Assembly (NCBI GenBank): GCA_026991575.1
Contig: JALXBF010000118.1
Span: forward strand, 1-64,000
Source: Planctomycetota bacterium
GTDB taxonomy: Bacteria > Planctomycetota > Planctomycetia > JALXBF01
Reading direction: 5' to 3'
DNA: 64,000 nucleotides
Shown here: piece after piece, positions 34,988 to 44,227 of the stretch
Numbering within the stretch: the stretch's first letter is position 1
How the letters are laid out: every line of letters starts with the position of its first letter
Notes under the pieces: model-generated
Told to the model about the DNA's origin: nothing
Seen by the model: only the letters and a program-made list of their open reading frames with translations
The model's database searches: none
Position numbers and translations under genes: made by a program

Positions 34988-36382
34988 TTAAGGACTGTGG
35001 GCCGGGGCGGGGCGCGTCGCGGCGCGGCGGTTGTCCGGGGCTGTCTCTTTCAGCATCTGGTCGATGGCTGAGAGTATTCGTTGTTCGATGCCCGGTTGGA
35101 AAGGGCCGTGCCAGCCGAAGTATCGCATCGCGCCACCACCTTCGTAACCGCCTTCGGCCAGCACCCGTTCCGACGGGACGTAGGCGAAGACTTCATCGCA
35201 GTAGGCGGCAACCCATAGCCGCAGGTCGGGGTAGTCCTTCTTCAGTCGCAACGCGTAGTCGACGACGACTTCTCCGCCCAGGGCAACCAGCGTCAGGTCC
35301 GTGCCGAAACGGATCACGTGAACCGGCATCGGATAGGACCGTTCGAGGAATCCCTGCCGCCGGAACCGTTCCAGGAGGACTTCGGTCAGACGCTGATCGT
35401 ACCGGTCTCCCTGGCCGCGGCGTGCGAGCAGTTCCTCCCGAGTCGGCGGATCGACGAAGGGCAGTGCCACGCGCCGGAAAGCCGCACGGAGCGGGGGGCG
35501 CACCGGATGCATCGGGCCGGTCAGCACGTCGTGAACCGCTTGGGCCAGCGTTTCTCCATGCTGGCGCGCCAGTTCGACCGTGCCCCTGGGTGCCGGATTG
35601 ATGTCCCCGCCGCAGCCTGCCACGAACATCGCTGTTGCGCCGGGAAGTTGCTGCTCGAGGGCTATTTGAGCAAACCCTGGGTAGTCGCCGTTGTATTGGT
35701 AGCAGTCCGGTCCGAGCGTCGTTGCGTGGCAGGCATAGCCAAAGACAACCGCGATGGCTTTGCCCTGTTCGTTGGCGACTTTGAGCACTGGCACACTGTG
35801 GTCGACTGGCCCGTTCGGGCGGATGTACGTTCTGCGATTCGCTGCGAACGTGGCTCGGCCTGTGCCAAACCAGATCGACACGGGCTGCAAGGTCGTGGCA
35901 GCCTGCTGAACTGCATGCACAATCTTCGACTCGACGTCCTTGGAGTACTGGGCGATCAGCGCCCGCTGCCGCTCATCAAGTGGGTAGGTTACCTTCGCGC
36001 CGTCCGTGACCCGGCTGACTGGTCCGCAATGCGTATGAGAGAAGTTCAGTACCAGGTGACTGCGCGCAATGCCGGTGCGGCGTGCCACGGCGTCCGCGAT
36101 CGATTCGCTGAGTTGGCGGCCAAAGTTGTCACCTACCAGGTCCAGTGTCACCAGCGCGAAGCGGTTGCCGTGACCGTCGTCCAGCACGAGCGCTTTGGCC
36201 CACAGCGGGTGCAGGCTGCCCTCGGCCTGCCGCGAGCGAGCCGCGTAGCCGGCCAACCAGATCGGCTGCTCCGGGGTGATGTCGACGCGCGCTACTCCAC
36301 CGCGCCACGGTAACACCTGACCCCAAGCAACCCCAGCCCAGCATGCGACAAGGATCAGCGGGAAAACTCTCCAACCAGTCAT
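34988..36382 (-). CDS. Neutral/alkaline non-lysosomal ceramidase-like exported hydrolase
   Basis: This encodes 464 residues with a signal peptide (about 1-21). The N-terminal catalytic domain is recognisable: RVDITPEQPIWLAGYAARS, then NFSHTHCGP (metal-binding His). GYACHATTLG, NGDYPGFAQ and AGCGGDINP follow. These match the neutral ceramidase family, which hydrolyses N-acyl bonds in ceramide. Many planctomycete members lack the C-terminal domain, as here, and their natural substrate is unknown. GAGGAGG before the ATG at 36382 sets the start. Confidence 0.88.
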   Translation of the reverse strand: MTGWRVFPLILVACWAGVAWGQVLPWRGGVARVDITPEQPIWLAGYAARSRQAEGSLHPLWAKALVLDDGHGNRFALVTLDLVGDNFGRQLSESIADAVARRTGIARSHLVLNFSHTHCGPVSRVTDGAKVTYPLDERQRALIAQYSKDVESKIVHAVQQAATTLQPVSIWFGTGRATFAANRRTYIRPNGPVDHSVPVLKVANEQGKAIAVVFGYACHATTLGPDCYQYNGDYPGFAQIALEQQLPGATAMFVAGCGGDINPAPRGTVELARQHGETLAQAVHDVLTGPMHPVRPPLRAAFRRVALPFVDPPTREELLARRGQGDRYDQRLTEVLLERFRRQGFLERSYPMPVHVIRFGTDLTLVALGGEVVVDYALRLKKDYPDLRLWVAAYCDEVFAYVPSERVLAEGGYEGGGAMRYFGWHGPFQPGIEQRILSAIDQMLKETAPDNRRAATRPAPAHSP

Positions 36383-36460
36383 GGCAGCCTCCTCGATAAG
36401 AGGCGGTGCACCGAAGATGACCTCCTGCGGTGCGCCGCTCCGCAGGATGTTCACAACTGG

Positions 36461-38407
36461 TCACCGTGAACCAGGGACTGGGGCTGGATCTACGGTGACT
36501 GCTATTGATTCCACCAGGAATCCTGCAGGATCGGGCCGTTCAGCGGTGGAGCGGAGCCGCAGGTAGCTGATGCCGTTCACAGTGGGCTGATTAACATTGA
36601 GAGTCTTCACATGACGGTCGTCCACCTTTACATCACAGCCCTTCGTCTCGAGATCCCAGTTCAGCGTGAGCGTGTGCCACTGGCCGGGTTCCAGGCGGAG
36701 GTCGTCCCGTTTGGGGGTGGGGCCGGCAGCGAAATGCAGCAGGAATACTGCCTGTCGGCTCCCCTGTGGGTCAGCGGGATCGAAGAAACGGTCCGCTAGC
36801 GCTATGCTCGCCCGTTGGAACCCTCTCCGCGGCATGATCCGAATGGACAATTCGCCACGATATCCCATCGGAAAATTCCAAACAGCCCCGTCACCTTCTC
36901 GCCCGGCTGCTCTGCGGACTAGCAGGACGCGACGCCCTTTCCTCGTGGGGTGCGGAATCAGCTTTGGGCCCTGAATCCGGTCGCGCCAGACATGCTCCAG
37001 GGGACCAACCGCATGGAAAACAGACCATCGCTCGAGTCCGTGGGAGAAATCTTCGAACTGGGAGGTTTCGCAGAGCCAGTCCGGGTGAAATCGGACAACG
37101 GCCCGCCGCCCCTCTCCTTGTCCGGTAACCACGACGACGAAACCGTTTGTGGTCGCTGTCGCATGCGGATATGCCGTTCCGCGGTCGCCGTGACGAGGGG
37201 GCGTTTGGTTACGCTTCGGATCACGGAAGATCTCGCGAAAGCCACGCCACGTACGTCCCTCGTCGTCGGAAATCGCCGCGTGAAGTACATCGCGTCCGCT
37301 ATAAGCCGCGTAGCGCCGGCCAGGCGGCGGGAGCAGTTCCTGGCAATTGTTCCAGATGAGAACGATACGTTGGTCTGGCAAACGCAGCAGAGTCGCCGGC
37401 GACTCGGACGAGGTGAAGCGCGAGGGCTTTGCCGGTGTCCAGACAACGCCGTCCCGGGAGAAAGCTTCGTACAGTCGCCCGGTATCAGTACGTATCAGCA
37501 TCCATATTGTGCCATCCTTCAACTGCAACGCGGTAGGTTCGACGGCGCCAATCTGGCCTCCGTGTGGACGCACGGGGGCGGTCAACGCTGCTGGCGCTTC
37601 GTGCCAGGTCGTTCCCCCGTCGTCTGAATACAGGATGCGCACTTCGTTCGAACCTGTTGCTGGCTTCCGCTCGGCTGGTGGGAGCCACTTGCCGAATGGC
37701 AGAAGGATGCGTCCGTCCTTCAACTGAAGCATGCATCGCAACGCGCCCACATACCCGGCATAGATCCGCCTGGCAGGCAGCCACTTCGACCGGTCATCGA
37801 CTGTTTTCGTATGCCAGATGTCGTAAAACAGGTCGACAGCAGGCCTGCGGTTCCCAACGCCGCGGCCGACGAGGAAGCAGACATGAATCTCGCCGTCTCG
37901 GTCTACCAGTGCCTGCGTGGTGACGTACGCATGTTCCGGCACGGAGAACTCGATCACAGGCCTGCTCCACGTCTTGCCATGGTCACGCGAACGCATCGAT
38001 GCGCAGTACTTGCCCTGGACAATCCAGAAGATTCGGAGCGTTCCGTCAGGCAAGCGAACGATAGAGGCTTCGTTCGCGGGACTTGCAGTGACGACTTCCG
38101 GAGCCCAGGGGCGCATGCCCCCGGAGCCAACTACAGGTCTGTGCTTCTCGGCGCGTTGCCGGCGGAGCAGTCTTGCCTCCGCAGTGCCAGCCATTCCGGT
38201 GCTGATCAGGGGCGAAGGGCCGCGCAGGGCAGTTACGAGGGGCTTCCGCCCGCTCGGGAGGTGCCACGCCGCTATCGCCGGGTACGGGTTGGAGCCCGAA
38301 TCGTGGGCGGACGCCGTCGTGGTCAGGCCGGAACCGGAGAGCACTGCTACCAAGATAGTACCTAGCGAGCGTTGGATTAGCAGGCGTAGCTGTCGGAACC
38401 GAGGCAT
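36461..38407 (-). CDS. Exported BNR-repeat (sialidase-fold) protein
   Basis: This encodes 648 residues. A signal peptide ends near residue 33 (TTTASAH). The six-bladed sialidase-like propeller (about 90-420) has Asp boxes SRDHGKTWSRP, SDDGGTTWHE, SRDGVVWTP and SDDEGRTWRG. The last 200 residues form a separate beta domain, possibly concanavalin-like (GYRGELSIRIMPRRG and PGQWHTLTLNWD). Whether it is a true sialidase or another glycosidase of this fold cannot be told. The ATG at 38407 starts the basic-hydrophobic leader; 27 extra upstream codons are unlikely. It lies 78 bases upstream of the ceramidase gene on the same strand. Confidence 0.85.
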   Translation of the reverse strand: MPRFRQLRLLIQRSLGTILVAVLSGSGLTTTASAHDSGSNPYPAIAAWHLPSGRKPLVTALRGPSPLISTGMAGTAEARLLRRQRAEKHRPVVGSGGMRPWAPEVVTASPANEASIVRLPDGTLRIFWIVQGKYCASMRSRDHGKTWSRPVIEFSVPEHAYVTTQALVDRDGEIHVCFLVGRGVGNRRPAVDLFYDIWHTKTVDDRSKWLPARRIYAGYVGALRCMLQLKDGRILLPFGKWLPPAERKPATGSNEVRILYSDDGGTTWHEAPAALTAPVRPHGGQIGAVEPTALQLKDGTIWMLIRTDTGRLYEAFSRDGVVWTPAKPSRFTSSESPATLLRLPDQRIVLIWNNCQELLPPPGRRYAAYSGRDVLHAAISDDEGRTWRGFREIFRDPKRNQTPPRHGDRGTAYPHATATTNGFVVVVTGQGEGRRAVVRFHPDWLCETSQFEDFSHGLERWSVFHAVGPLEHVWRDRIQGPKLIPHPTRKGRRVLLVRRAAGREGDGAVWNFPMGYRGELSIRIMPRRGFQRASIALADRFFDPADPQGSRQAVFLLHFAAGPTPKRDDLRLEPGQWHTLTLNWDLETKGCDVKVDDRHVKTLNVNQPTVNGISYLRLRSTAERPDPAGFLVESIAVTVDPAPVPGSR

Positions 38408-38559
38408 CGTCGTTCTGCTACAGCGGTCGCTTTCTAAGACGGAGCAGTGTCTGCACCACAAGTCTGTGGTCTTGCTTTTCCAGTAGGTGCTCGCCGTGCT
38501 TGGTGCCAATTTGGTTCGGCTGGGTTCCAGCGCCTCTATGCCGCTGGCGTAAGCAGGCC

Positions 38560-39603
38560 CTACGAGCCGAGCCTCTTCTTGCTAAGCGTCTTCTCGAGCT
38601 CGAAGAACGGGTCCCCATCGAGCAGCCGGGCCAGATCCGAGTCCGTCAGGCAGTGTACCTTCGTCTCCAAACCGTCCCGGTAAACGGCAAGTACGTGGAG
38701 TTCCGCAGCAGGCGTTTTTTCGACCAAGGCTGTGAACATGTACGGGTTGTGTGTCGTGAGAAAATACTGTTTGCCATGGTCTAGGGCGATCTGTTTGCCG
38801 AGAAATCGGACGTAATCGGGGAAAGCGTGGACTTCTGGTTCCTCAAAGACGAGTGTTGCGTTCCCAGCTGTTTCGATCGCGGTCTGGTAGAAGAGGGTCC
38901 GCCGCAGGGTTTCGGAGGCTGCATGCAGTGGATAGGAGATAGCGATCTCCCCGGTTTGCTCCAACAATTCGATCTCGCCCGTGGCTGGTTTGAACAGGGG
39001 CTGCAGCCGAAACGGACCACAGAGCTCCCGAAACCACTTCCGCAGTTCATTGGACGTGAAGACGACCTCAAACAGGTTACTGCCGTCCGGCGGCAGGAGC
39101 GGCCTCGTAGGCGTGCGGCGGTTGGGCGGTGCTGCTCGAAACCGGTAGAAGAGAACAGGCGGTACGGCGTCATGGATGCAGAGGTCGACGGAAATGACCT
39201 GCCCGTCCGGTCCCAAGTGACCGCAGGGGGTGTCGTCGAGCTTTAGTTCGAACAACCCGTTTCGATAAACGATCTGCAGCGTTTGACTGTTGGGCGTTTG
39301 AAGCGTGACCGACACCGGCTCATCGAGCGTTCCGCGGTAGAACAGGTCGGTGACCGTGTTCATCCTGACAAAATCGCTCAACGGGCGACGCTCCGGTGCG
39401 CCAAGCCATGACCAGAGTGCGAGCGCCTCCAGCAGGTTGGACTTCCCCGTGTTGGGACCACCGATCAAGACGTTTACGCGGCGGCAGTTCAACGAGACGT
39501 CTCGGATCGACTTGAAGCGGCAGATTCGCAAATGCTGGATCGTGGCCGGCCCCGTTCCGGTGCAATCACGTCTCGTGCCGTTCGATACACCGTGCCGCGG
39601 CAC
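38560..39603 (-). CDS. AAA/RecF-like ATPase (AAA_15/AAA_21 type)
   Basis: About 347 residues from a GTG at 39603; the frame is open to 39774 and no ATG lies near the core. The ATPase begins IQHLRICRFKSIRDVSLN, with Walker A GGPNTGKSN and, near the C-terminus, Walker B ATLVFEEPEVHAFP and the H-loop LTTHNPYMF. These are typical of SMC/RecF-like stand-alone ATPases, found in anti-phage systems and DNA repair. No nuclease or TOPRIM partner is adjacent. The C-terminal LTDSDLARLLDGDPFFELEK is common in this group. The function is unknown. Confidence 0.82.
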   Translation of the reverse strand: MPRHGVSNGTRRDCTGTGPATIQHLRICRFKSIRDVSLNCRRVNVLIGGPNTGKSNLLEALALWSWLGAPERRPLSDFVRMNTVTDLFYRGTLDEPVSVTLQTPNSQTLQIVYRNGLFELKLDDTPCGHLGPDGQVISVDLCIHDAVPPVLFYRFRAAPPNRRTPTRPLLPPDGSNLFEVVFTSNELRKWFRELCGPFRLQPLFKPATGEIELLEQTGEIAISYPLHAASETLRRTLFYQTAIETAGNATLVFEEPEVHAFPDYVRFLGKQIALDHGKQYFLTTHNPYMFTALVEKTPAAELHVLAVYRDGLETKVHCLTDSDLARLLDGDPFFELEKTLSKKRLGS

Positions 39604-40007
39604 GGCGGCACCCGGATACGATATCGCAACCGCGCCACGTCGTCCATGCGTGCAGTACGTCTGATTGTCTCGATCGGCCCCAATTCCGTCCGTCCGGCGG
39701 TTCTGACCTGTCGTTTGGCGCGCCACTCGAGCCGAGCTGGGCACCCGGGTTAGGTCCGGATACGCTCGGTACAAGACCTGGCCTGCTCAACTTGCGTGGG
39801 ACCGTTGGAATGTCGACGAAGAGCCGGCGGACGCGCATCCGACGACGCCGCCAGCGCCAGCCGCTGCGACGAAACCATACAGGGGGACCCGCGGGCGCCG
39901 GCACGTGCCCGACAGCCCAAGGTGACCGCGGCTGGTCCGGGCTGCGCTACCGTAGCGTGTCCTGAGGCCAAAGCAGGAGAGCGGTTCGCATTCCGTTCCG
40001 CAAGCAG

Positions 40008-40093
40008 TGCCGAAGGCGGGAGTCGAACCCGCACGGGGGGTGAACCCCACCGGATTTTGAATCCGGCGCGTCTGCCAATTCCGCCACTTCGGC
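40008..40093 (-). tRNA. tRNA-Leu (CAA)
   Basis: Read on the minus strand it starts GCCGAAGTGGCGGAATTGGC and ends with the complementary CTTCGGC and discriminator A. The anticodon loop TTCAAAA in stem CCGGA/TCCGG gives CAA, decoding TTG. A long variable arm and T-arm GGTTCGACTCC fit class II tRNA-Leu. Size is 86 bases, without encoded CCA. It lies between the ATPase and the oxidoreductase genes; tRNA genes are common integration sites, but no attachment repeat is obvious here. Confidence 0.96.
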
Positions 40094-40124
40094 CCGTTTC
40101 CATTATAGTTCTGCCCGTCCTGCT

Positions 40125-41441
40125 TCAGATGCCAGGACGGGCGATGGGGTAACGACCATCGGCGTCGGGCTGAACTGGCGGCGGCGTCTCCCACGCCATC
40201 CGGTCCACATCAGGGGCCAGCCGCTGATCGGAAGCCAGCAGCTCGTCCCGCCGCACCAACTTGCCTGTCCACGCTGCCGTTCGTCCCATCAGCACCGTCA
40301 GGCAGGCATACGCGCAGCGTTCCGCTTCGTTGTGCGGTTTGTCGGACCGGATCGCCTCGACGAGCACGTCCAGCTCACGCTGGTACGGATTCGGCCTGGG
40401 CCCTTCGTACGTCCAGACCAGATCTTCCCGACGCATGCGGTGGTCCTTGAACAGGGCGGAAGCGGGGCGGGCGAAGTTGAGCATGATGCGGGCAGCGCCG
40501 CGAGTTCCGTGCGCGTAGTCTCCGGCCTGATTCCAACACCCGGGCATGTGACGCGCGAACACGAACAGTTTCGTCCCGTCGGCAAAGGTGTACTCCACCG
40601 AATAGTGGTCCCACATCTGATCGGGTTCATCACGGACGATGCGACCGCCCATGCCGTGCGCCTCCACGGGCCACGCCCCTTTAGCCCAGCAGGCCACGTC
40701 GACGTGGTGGATGGCCCAGTCCACGAAATAGCCGCCGTTGAGCCAACTGAAGCTGTAGAAGTTGCGGATCTGATGCGCCAGCTCCGACTCACCGGGTCGT
40801 CGCTTCGGCGAGCGGACCGGTCCCTGCATCCGATAGCTGCGCAGGCAAGTCACCTGACCGATGGCCCCGTCATGGATCCGCTTGATGACTTCCTGCCGCG
40901 GCACGGACTGGCGCCAGACGAGTCCGCCCATGATCTTCAGGTTCTTCTCAGCCGCGATCCGGCCAGCGGCCAGCACGCGGCGGACGCCCGGAGGATCAAC
41001 GGCGAACGCTTTCTCCATGAACACGTGGACAGCTTGCTGCACGGCATATTCAAGGTGGAGCGGCCGGAACACGGGCGGGGTGGCCAGCAGTACGAGCCCG
41101 CCCGGCGCGACGCAGTCGATGGCGTGCCGGTATGCGTCGAAGCCGAGAAACTGCCGTTCGGGCGGAACATCAACCGAGGATTCGAACCGGCGCTTGAGGA
41201 TCTGCAGGCTTGCGCTCAGCCGGTCGCGGAACACATCAGCCATTGCCACGAGCTTCACGGGGCCGGCAGTGGACAAAGCGTTGGCAGCGGCTCCGGTTCC
41301 ACGAGAGCCGCAACCGACCAGAGCCACGCGAAGCACGTTCTGTTCATGGATCGCTGCGTTCGATCGCAAGGGGTAAGCGGTGGCCGCAGCTGCGGTCGCA
41401 AGGAACCGGCGACGAGACAGAGTCGTACGTTCCTGCCGCAT
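40125..41441 (-). CDS. Tat-exported Gfo/Idh/MocA-family oxidoreductase
   Basis: This encodes 438 residues. The N-terminus has a twin-arginine signal (LSRRRFLATAAAATA). A Rossmann fold follows (VALVGCGSRGTGAAANA), then MEKAFAVDPPGVRRVL, the usual EKP segment with Ala for Pro. SWLNGGYFVDWAIHHVDVAC and GTRGAARIMLN belong to the substrate-binding domain. Planctomycetes encode many such exported dehydrogenase-like proteins, thought to act on sugars with bound NAD(P). The ATG at 41441 gives the complete Tat signal. The substrate is not predictable. Confidence 0.9.
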   Translation of the reverse strand: MRQERTTLSRRRFLATAAAATAYPLRSNAAIHEQNVLRVALVGCGSRGTGAAANALSTAGPVKLVAMADVFRDRLSASLQILKRRFESSVDVPPERQFLGFDAYRHAIDCVAPGGLVLLATPPVFRPLHLEYAVQQAVHVFMEKAFAVDPPGVRRVLAAGRIAAEKNLKIMGGLVWRQSVPRQEVIKRIHDGAIGQVTCLRSYRMQGPVRSPKRRPGESELAHQIRNFYSFSWLNGGYFVDWAIHHVDVACWAKGAWPVEAHGMGGRIVRDEPDQMWDHYSVEYTFADGTKLFVFARHMPGCWNQAGDYAHGTRGAARIMLNFARPASALFKDHRMRREDLVWTYEGPRPNPYQRELDVLVEAIRSDKPHNEAERCAYACLTVLMGRTAAWTGKLVRRDELLASDQRLAPDVDRMAWETPPPVQPDADGRYPIARPGI

Positions 41442-41734
41442 CGGTTCGCCTCCAAGGTTGAGGACTGGCTATAGAAGATAAACCAGCGCTTGATTATAAA
41501 CAATTGCCAGCACCCCCCACAATCGGACCCCAGCTGGCGCCTGTGGGCGGTACGTCCGATCGTCGGGAACGGGCTGCCGCCCGCTGCGCGGTCCCCGAGC
41601 GGGAGACGATCGCGGCCGACGGTGTTCTCGAACGCTCCCGATACGAGAGCCACATTGCCCCCCGAAGAGACGGGCACGATCCTCTGGGGAGCCGCTACGA
41701 TAGACACTCGGACATTCCACCGGAGGAGTGGGGC

Positions 41735-42766
41735 ATGAGCCGGCGCGCCTTCCGTTCCCAACGCCTTTTGCCAAACGCCGTGTTTGTCGTGCTGCTGCTG
41801 GTCGCCGGACCGAACGGCGGTGTGGCTTGCGCTCAGACCGGCAAGCCGGTCATCACAAAGCTGGGGACGATCGATTGTGACCTTGTCGAGACGACGCCGG
41901 TCGTGTTTCGCGGCCGTCTGTACCGGTTCGAGTACGTGCGGACGCGCTATCGGCACAATCTGCTGGGCAAACCGTACTTTCGGCTGGTCGATGTGAAGCA
42001 GGGCAGGGCAGGACGGCCGTTTGGGATCGGCCTGGAGCTGGGTTGTGCGTTTGCCAGCCGTGACCAACTTTTCTGTTACGGGGTGCGCGGATGGGGGACG
42101 GACACGATCTACGGTTGCGTCAATTCCGACCTGGAGCGTTGGACGGTGTGGCCCGCGCTCCGTTTGCCGGGCTGGAAGATCTTCAACACGTCGGTAACCG
42201 CGGGGGATCGTGGCTACGTGATGGCGATCGAGATCGGCGAGCCACGCTCCGTGGCAGGAGTGCCATTCACGGTGGTATTTGCCCGTTCAGAGGACCTGCG
42301 CCACTGGGAGCTGCTCCCGACCGAACGGTTTTCTTTCGGAGTGGATCGCTATACGGCGTGTCCGACGCTGCGGTACCTCGACGGCTGGTACTACATGACC
42401 TACCTGGAGCGGCGGCCGGGGAGGCGCTACGAGACGTGGCTTGCTCGTTCGCGCGACCTGACCGCCTGGCAGCTCAGCCCGCTGAACCCGTTCTTGTCCG
42501 CTGACGAGGCCGACCGACGCATCGCAAACCCCAGGTTGACCGCCGAAGAGAGGAGGCGGATCCGATCGGCAGTGAACATCAACAATTCGGACGTCGACTT
42601 TTGCGAGTACGGCGGCCAGGTCTACATCTACTACAGCTGGGGCAACCAACGCGGCGTGGAGTTCTTGGCCGAGGCCCGCTACGAGGGCAGCTTGAATCAG
42701 TTACTAGCTGGGTTTTTTGGGGCAGCGAACGGACGGGCGCATGATCCGGGGAAGGCTGGGCCCTGA
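41735..42766 (+). CDS. Exported GH43-like five-bladed propeller protein
   Basis: This encodes 343 residues. The signal peptide ends near residue 34 (GGVACAQ). Strand patterns such as FARSEDLRHWELLP, LRYLDGWYYMTYLER, LARSRDLTAWQLSP and YGGQVYIYYSWGN are typical of GH43/GH32/GH130-type propellers, in which each blade shows a reported source and a day-to-day dwell of Trp and Tyr. It probably binds or cleaves an oligosaccharide. The catalytic acids cannot be assigned safely by eye. CGGAGGAGTGGGG before the ATG at 41735 sets the start and rules out the longer frame to 41504. Confidence 0.75.
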   Translation: MSRRAFRSQRLLPNAVFVVLLLVAGPNGGVACAQTGKPVITKLGTIDCDLVETTPVVFRGRLYRFEYVRTRYRHNLLGKPYFRLVDVKQGRAGRPFGIGLELGCAFASRDQLFCYGVRGWGTDTIYGCVNSDLERWTVWPALRLPGWKIFNTSVTAGDRGYVMAIEIGEPRSVAGVPFTVVFARSEDLRHWELLPTERFSFGVDRYTACPTLRYLDGWYYMTYLERRPGRRYETWLARSRDLTAWQLSPLNPFLSADEADRRIANPRLTAEERRRIRSAVNINNSDVDFCEYGGQVYIYYSWGNQRGVEFLAEARYEGSLNQLLAGFFGAANGRAHDPGKAGP

Positions 42767-42864
42767 GTGGCACAACCTGCGCGCTGGGTTCGGCCATGGG
42801 CAAGCGGGTGTCCGCGAAACTTGTGTCCGTCGGGAACAAAGCGTGACGTGAAGGGGAGCCCTAA

Positions 42865-43653
42865 ATGATGGCCCGGGGCGCACCACACAAAGAAGACAGA
42901 GAAGACGTAGACGTCTTGGCCGTTGCCATTGTTCTGGCGCCATGCGCCGCGGCCATAGCTTTCTTCTTCCCGGGGATTTTTGCTGTGCTCACGGGAGCCG
43001 TTGTCTTCGGCACGTTCTTCACCCTGATGCGCCAAAAGGAACAGGGTGTTGTCAGGGCGATCTATGGGCCAGAGCCACCCAAGAGACAGCAAACTTATGC
43101 AGTCGTGACGGCCTTGATCTGCTCAGTTGGTCTCATGTTCGTCGCAATCGTGTGGTCGCTGCTGCTTTACCTCGGTCGATCGCGGTTGCGGTCGGCTCTG
43201 GGCATCGTTTGCTTCGTGGCGTCTTTGATGGTCCTGGCTTGGCGTGCGGAGCGAGTGTACCGGATGGGGGGCGACGGGCGTAGGTGGATACTTCACCGGG
43301 GGGTACCGCTTGCTGCGATCCTCTCGTCGCTCGTTTTTGCCTTCACGAATCCAGAACCTGAGCTCCCGTCCTTTTGGGAGACGATTTCTCGCTGGCTGAA
43401 GGGAGAGGGGCGGACGCTTAGCGATGTGGTCGAGGGTGCTTACTGGACGCTCTACAAGGTGAACGAGTTGATCGAGGAGGTGATATCGCAGTTCCTCTCC
43501 TGGTTCCTCCCAGAGCGGTTAGCAGCGCTGCTGACCCGCGTCATTGCATTTCTGGTTTCGGTGAACAGCGGACACGGGGTCATTGCCGCGGCGTATGCCA
43601 TAGTTGCGTGCCCCGGTCACAGGCCTCTGGGAAAGTCGGCCGCCCTTCACTAG
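42865..43653 (+). CDS. Polytopic membrane protein, function unknown
   Basis: This encodes 262 residues with four to five hydrophobic helices: two near residues 18-53, one at about 78-100, one at about 108-126 and one at about 147-163. A final hydrophobic run lies near 220-250. The segment at 170-215 is amphipathic. I do not recognise the family. AAGGGGAG precedes two successive ATGs; the first is used. It is 98 bases after the GH43-like gene and may share its transcript. Confidence 0.6.
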   Translation: MMARGAPHKEDREDVDVLAVAIVLAPCAAAIAFFFPGIFAVLTGAVVFGTFFTLMRQKEQGVVRAIYGPEPPKRQQTYAVVTALICSVGLMFVAIVWSLLLYLGRSRLRSALGIVCFVASLMVLAWRAERVYRMGGDGRRWILHRGVPLAAILSSLVFAFTNPEPELPSFWETISRWLKGEGRTLSDVVEGAYWTLYKVNELIEEVISQFLSWFLPERLAALLTRVIAFLVSVNSGHGVIAAAYAIVACPGHRPLGKSAALH

Positions 43654-44227
43654 CTACCACAGTCGGTTTCAGACGAGCGTTGACGCGCACGCTAGCCGAC
43701 GTCGGTTGACGTCCCGCGGTGCCTTTGGGGCTGGCCGCTCCCTGCGCGGTGGCTCATGAGCACAAGGACTTACGTTGAAGTACCGCTGACCGAACTTGAT
43801 CCTATTGTTCGACCCACGCACAATCGTTTGGTTCTTCTCAGTCGGCAGACACGGTTCGGGATTCGTGGTTTGCGGACCTGGGCAAGAGACTAGCCGGCCC
43901 GAACTGTTCTTCCGGCTCCCCCAATCGCCGAGTCCACAGGACCGTTCCTGCGAAGCGACCACGGGGGGCACGGCCACGAACCAGAACCAGCCAACGTAGG
44001 GCGAGGCCGTGGCCAAAGGTCCAAGGGATGTTCAGCTTTGTGTTAGGACAGGCCAATGCGTGGTGGACCGAGAATGTCGGCAGCTCCGGCCCAACCGGGC
44101 AGGAGGATCGGGCGGCCGGTTCCAGGTGCTGCATCGGGGCAGAGGCTGAATCGGTCCGTGGCTAGGTTCGCAAACGAGAGGCACGTTGCGATAGACTTTT
44201 TGCTTGGCTCCATTGGAGACGGCTGTC
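43654..44227. other. Intergenic stretch before the sulfatase
   Basis: About 570 bases with no supported gene. Short frames here have no ribosome site or domain. It presumably contains the promoter for the sulfatase/FG-GAP pair. Confidence 0.45.

Noticed and set aside
39750-40194. Minus-strand frames covering the tRNA gene
   Set aside because: They are translations of tRNA-Leu and its flanks (the GSGGIGRRA pattern is a known tRNA artefact).
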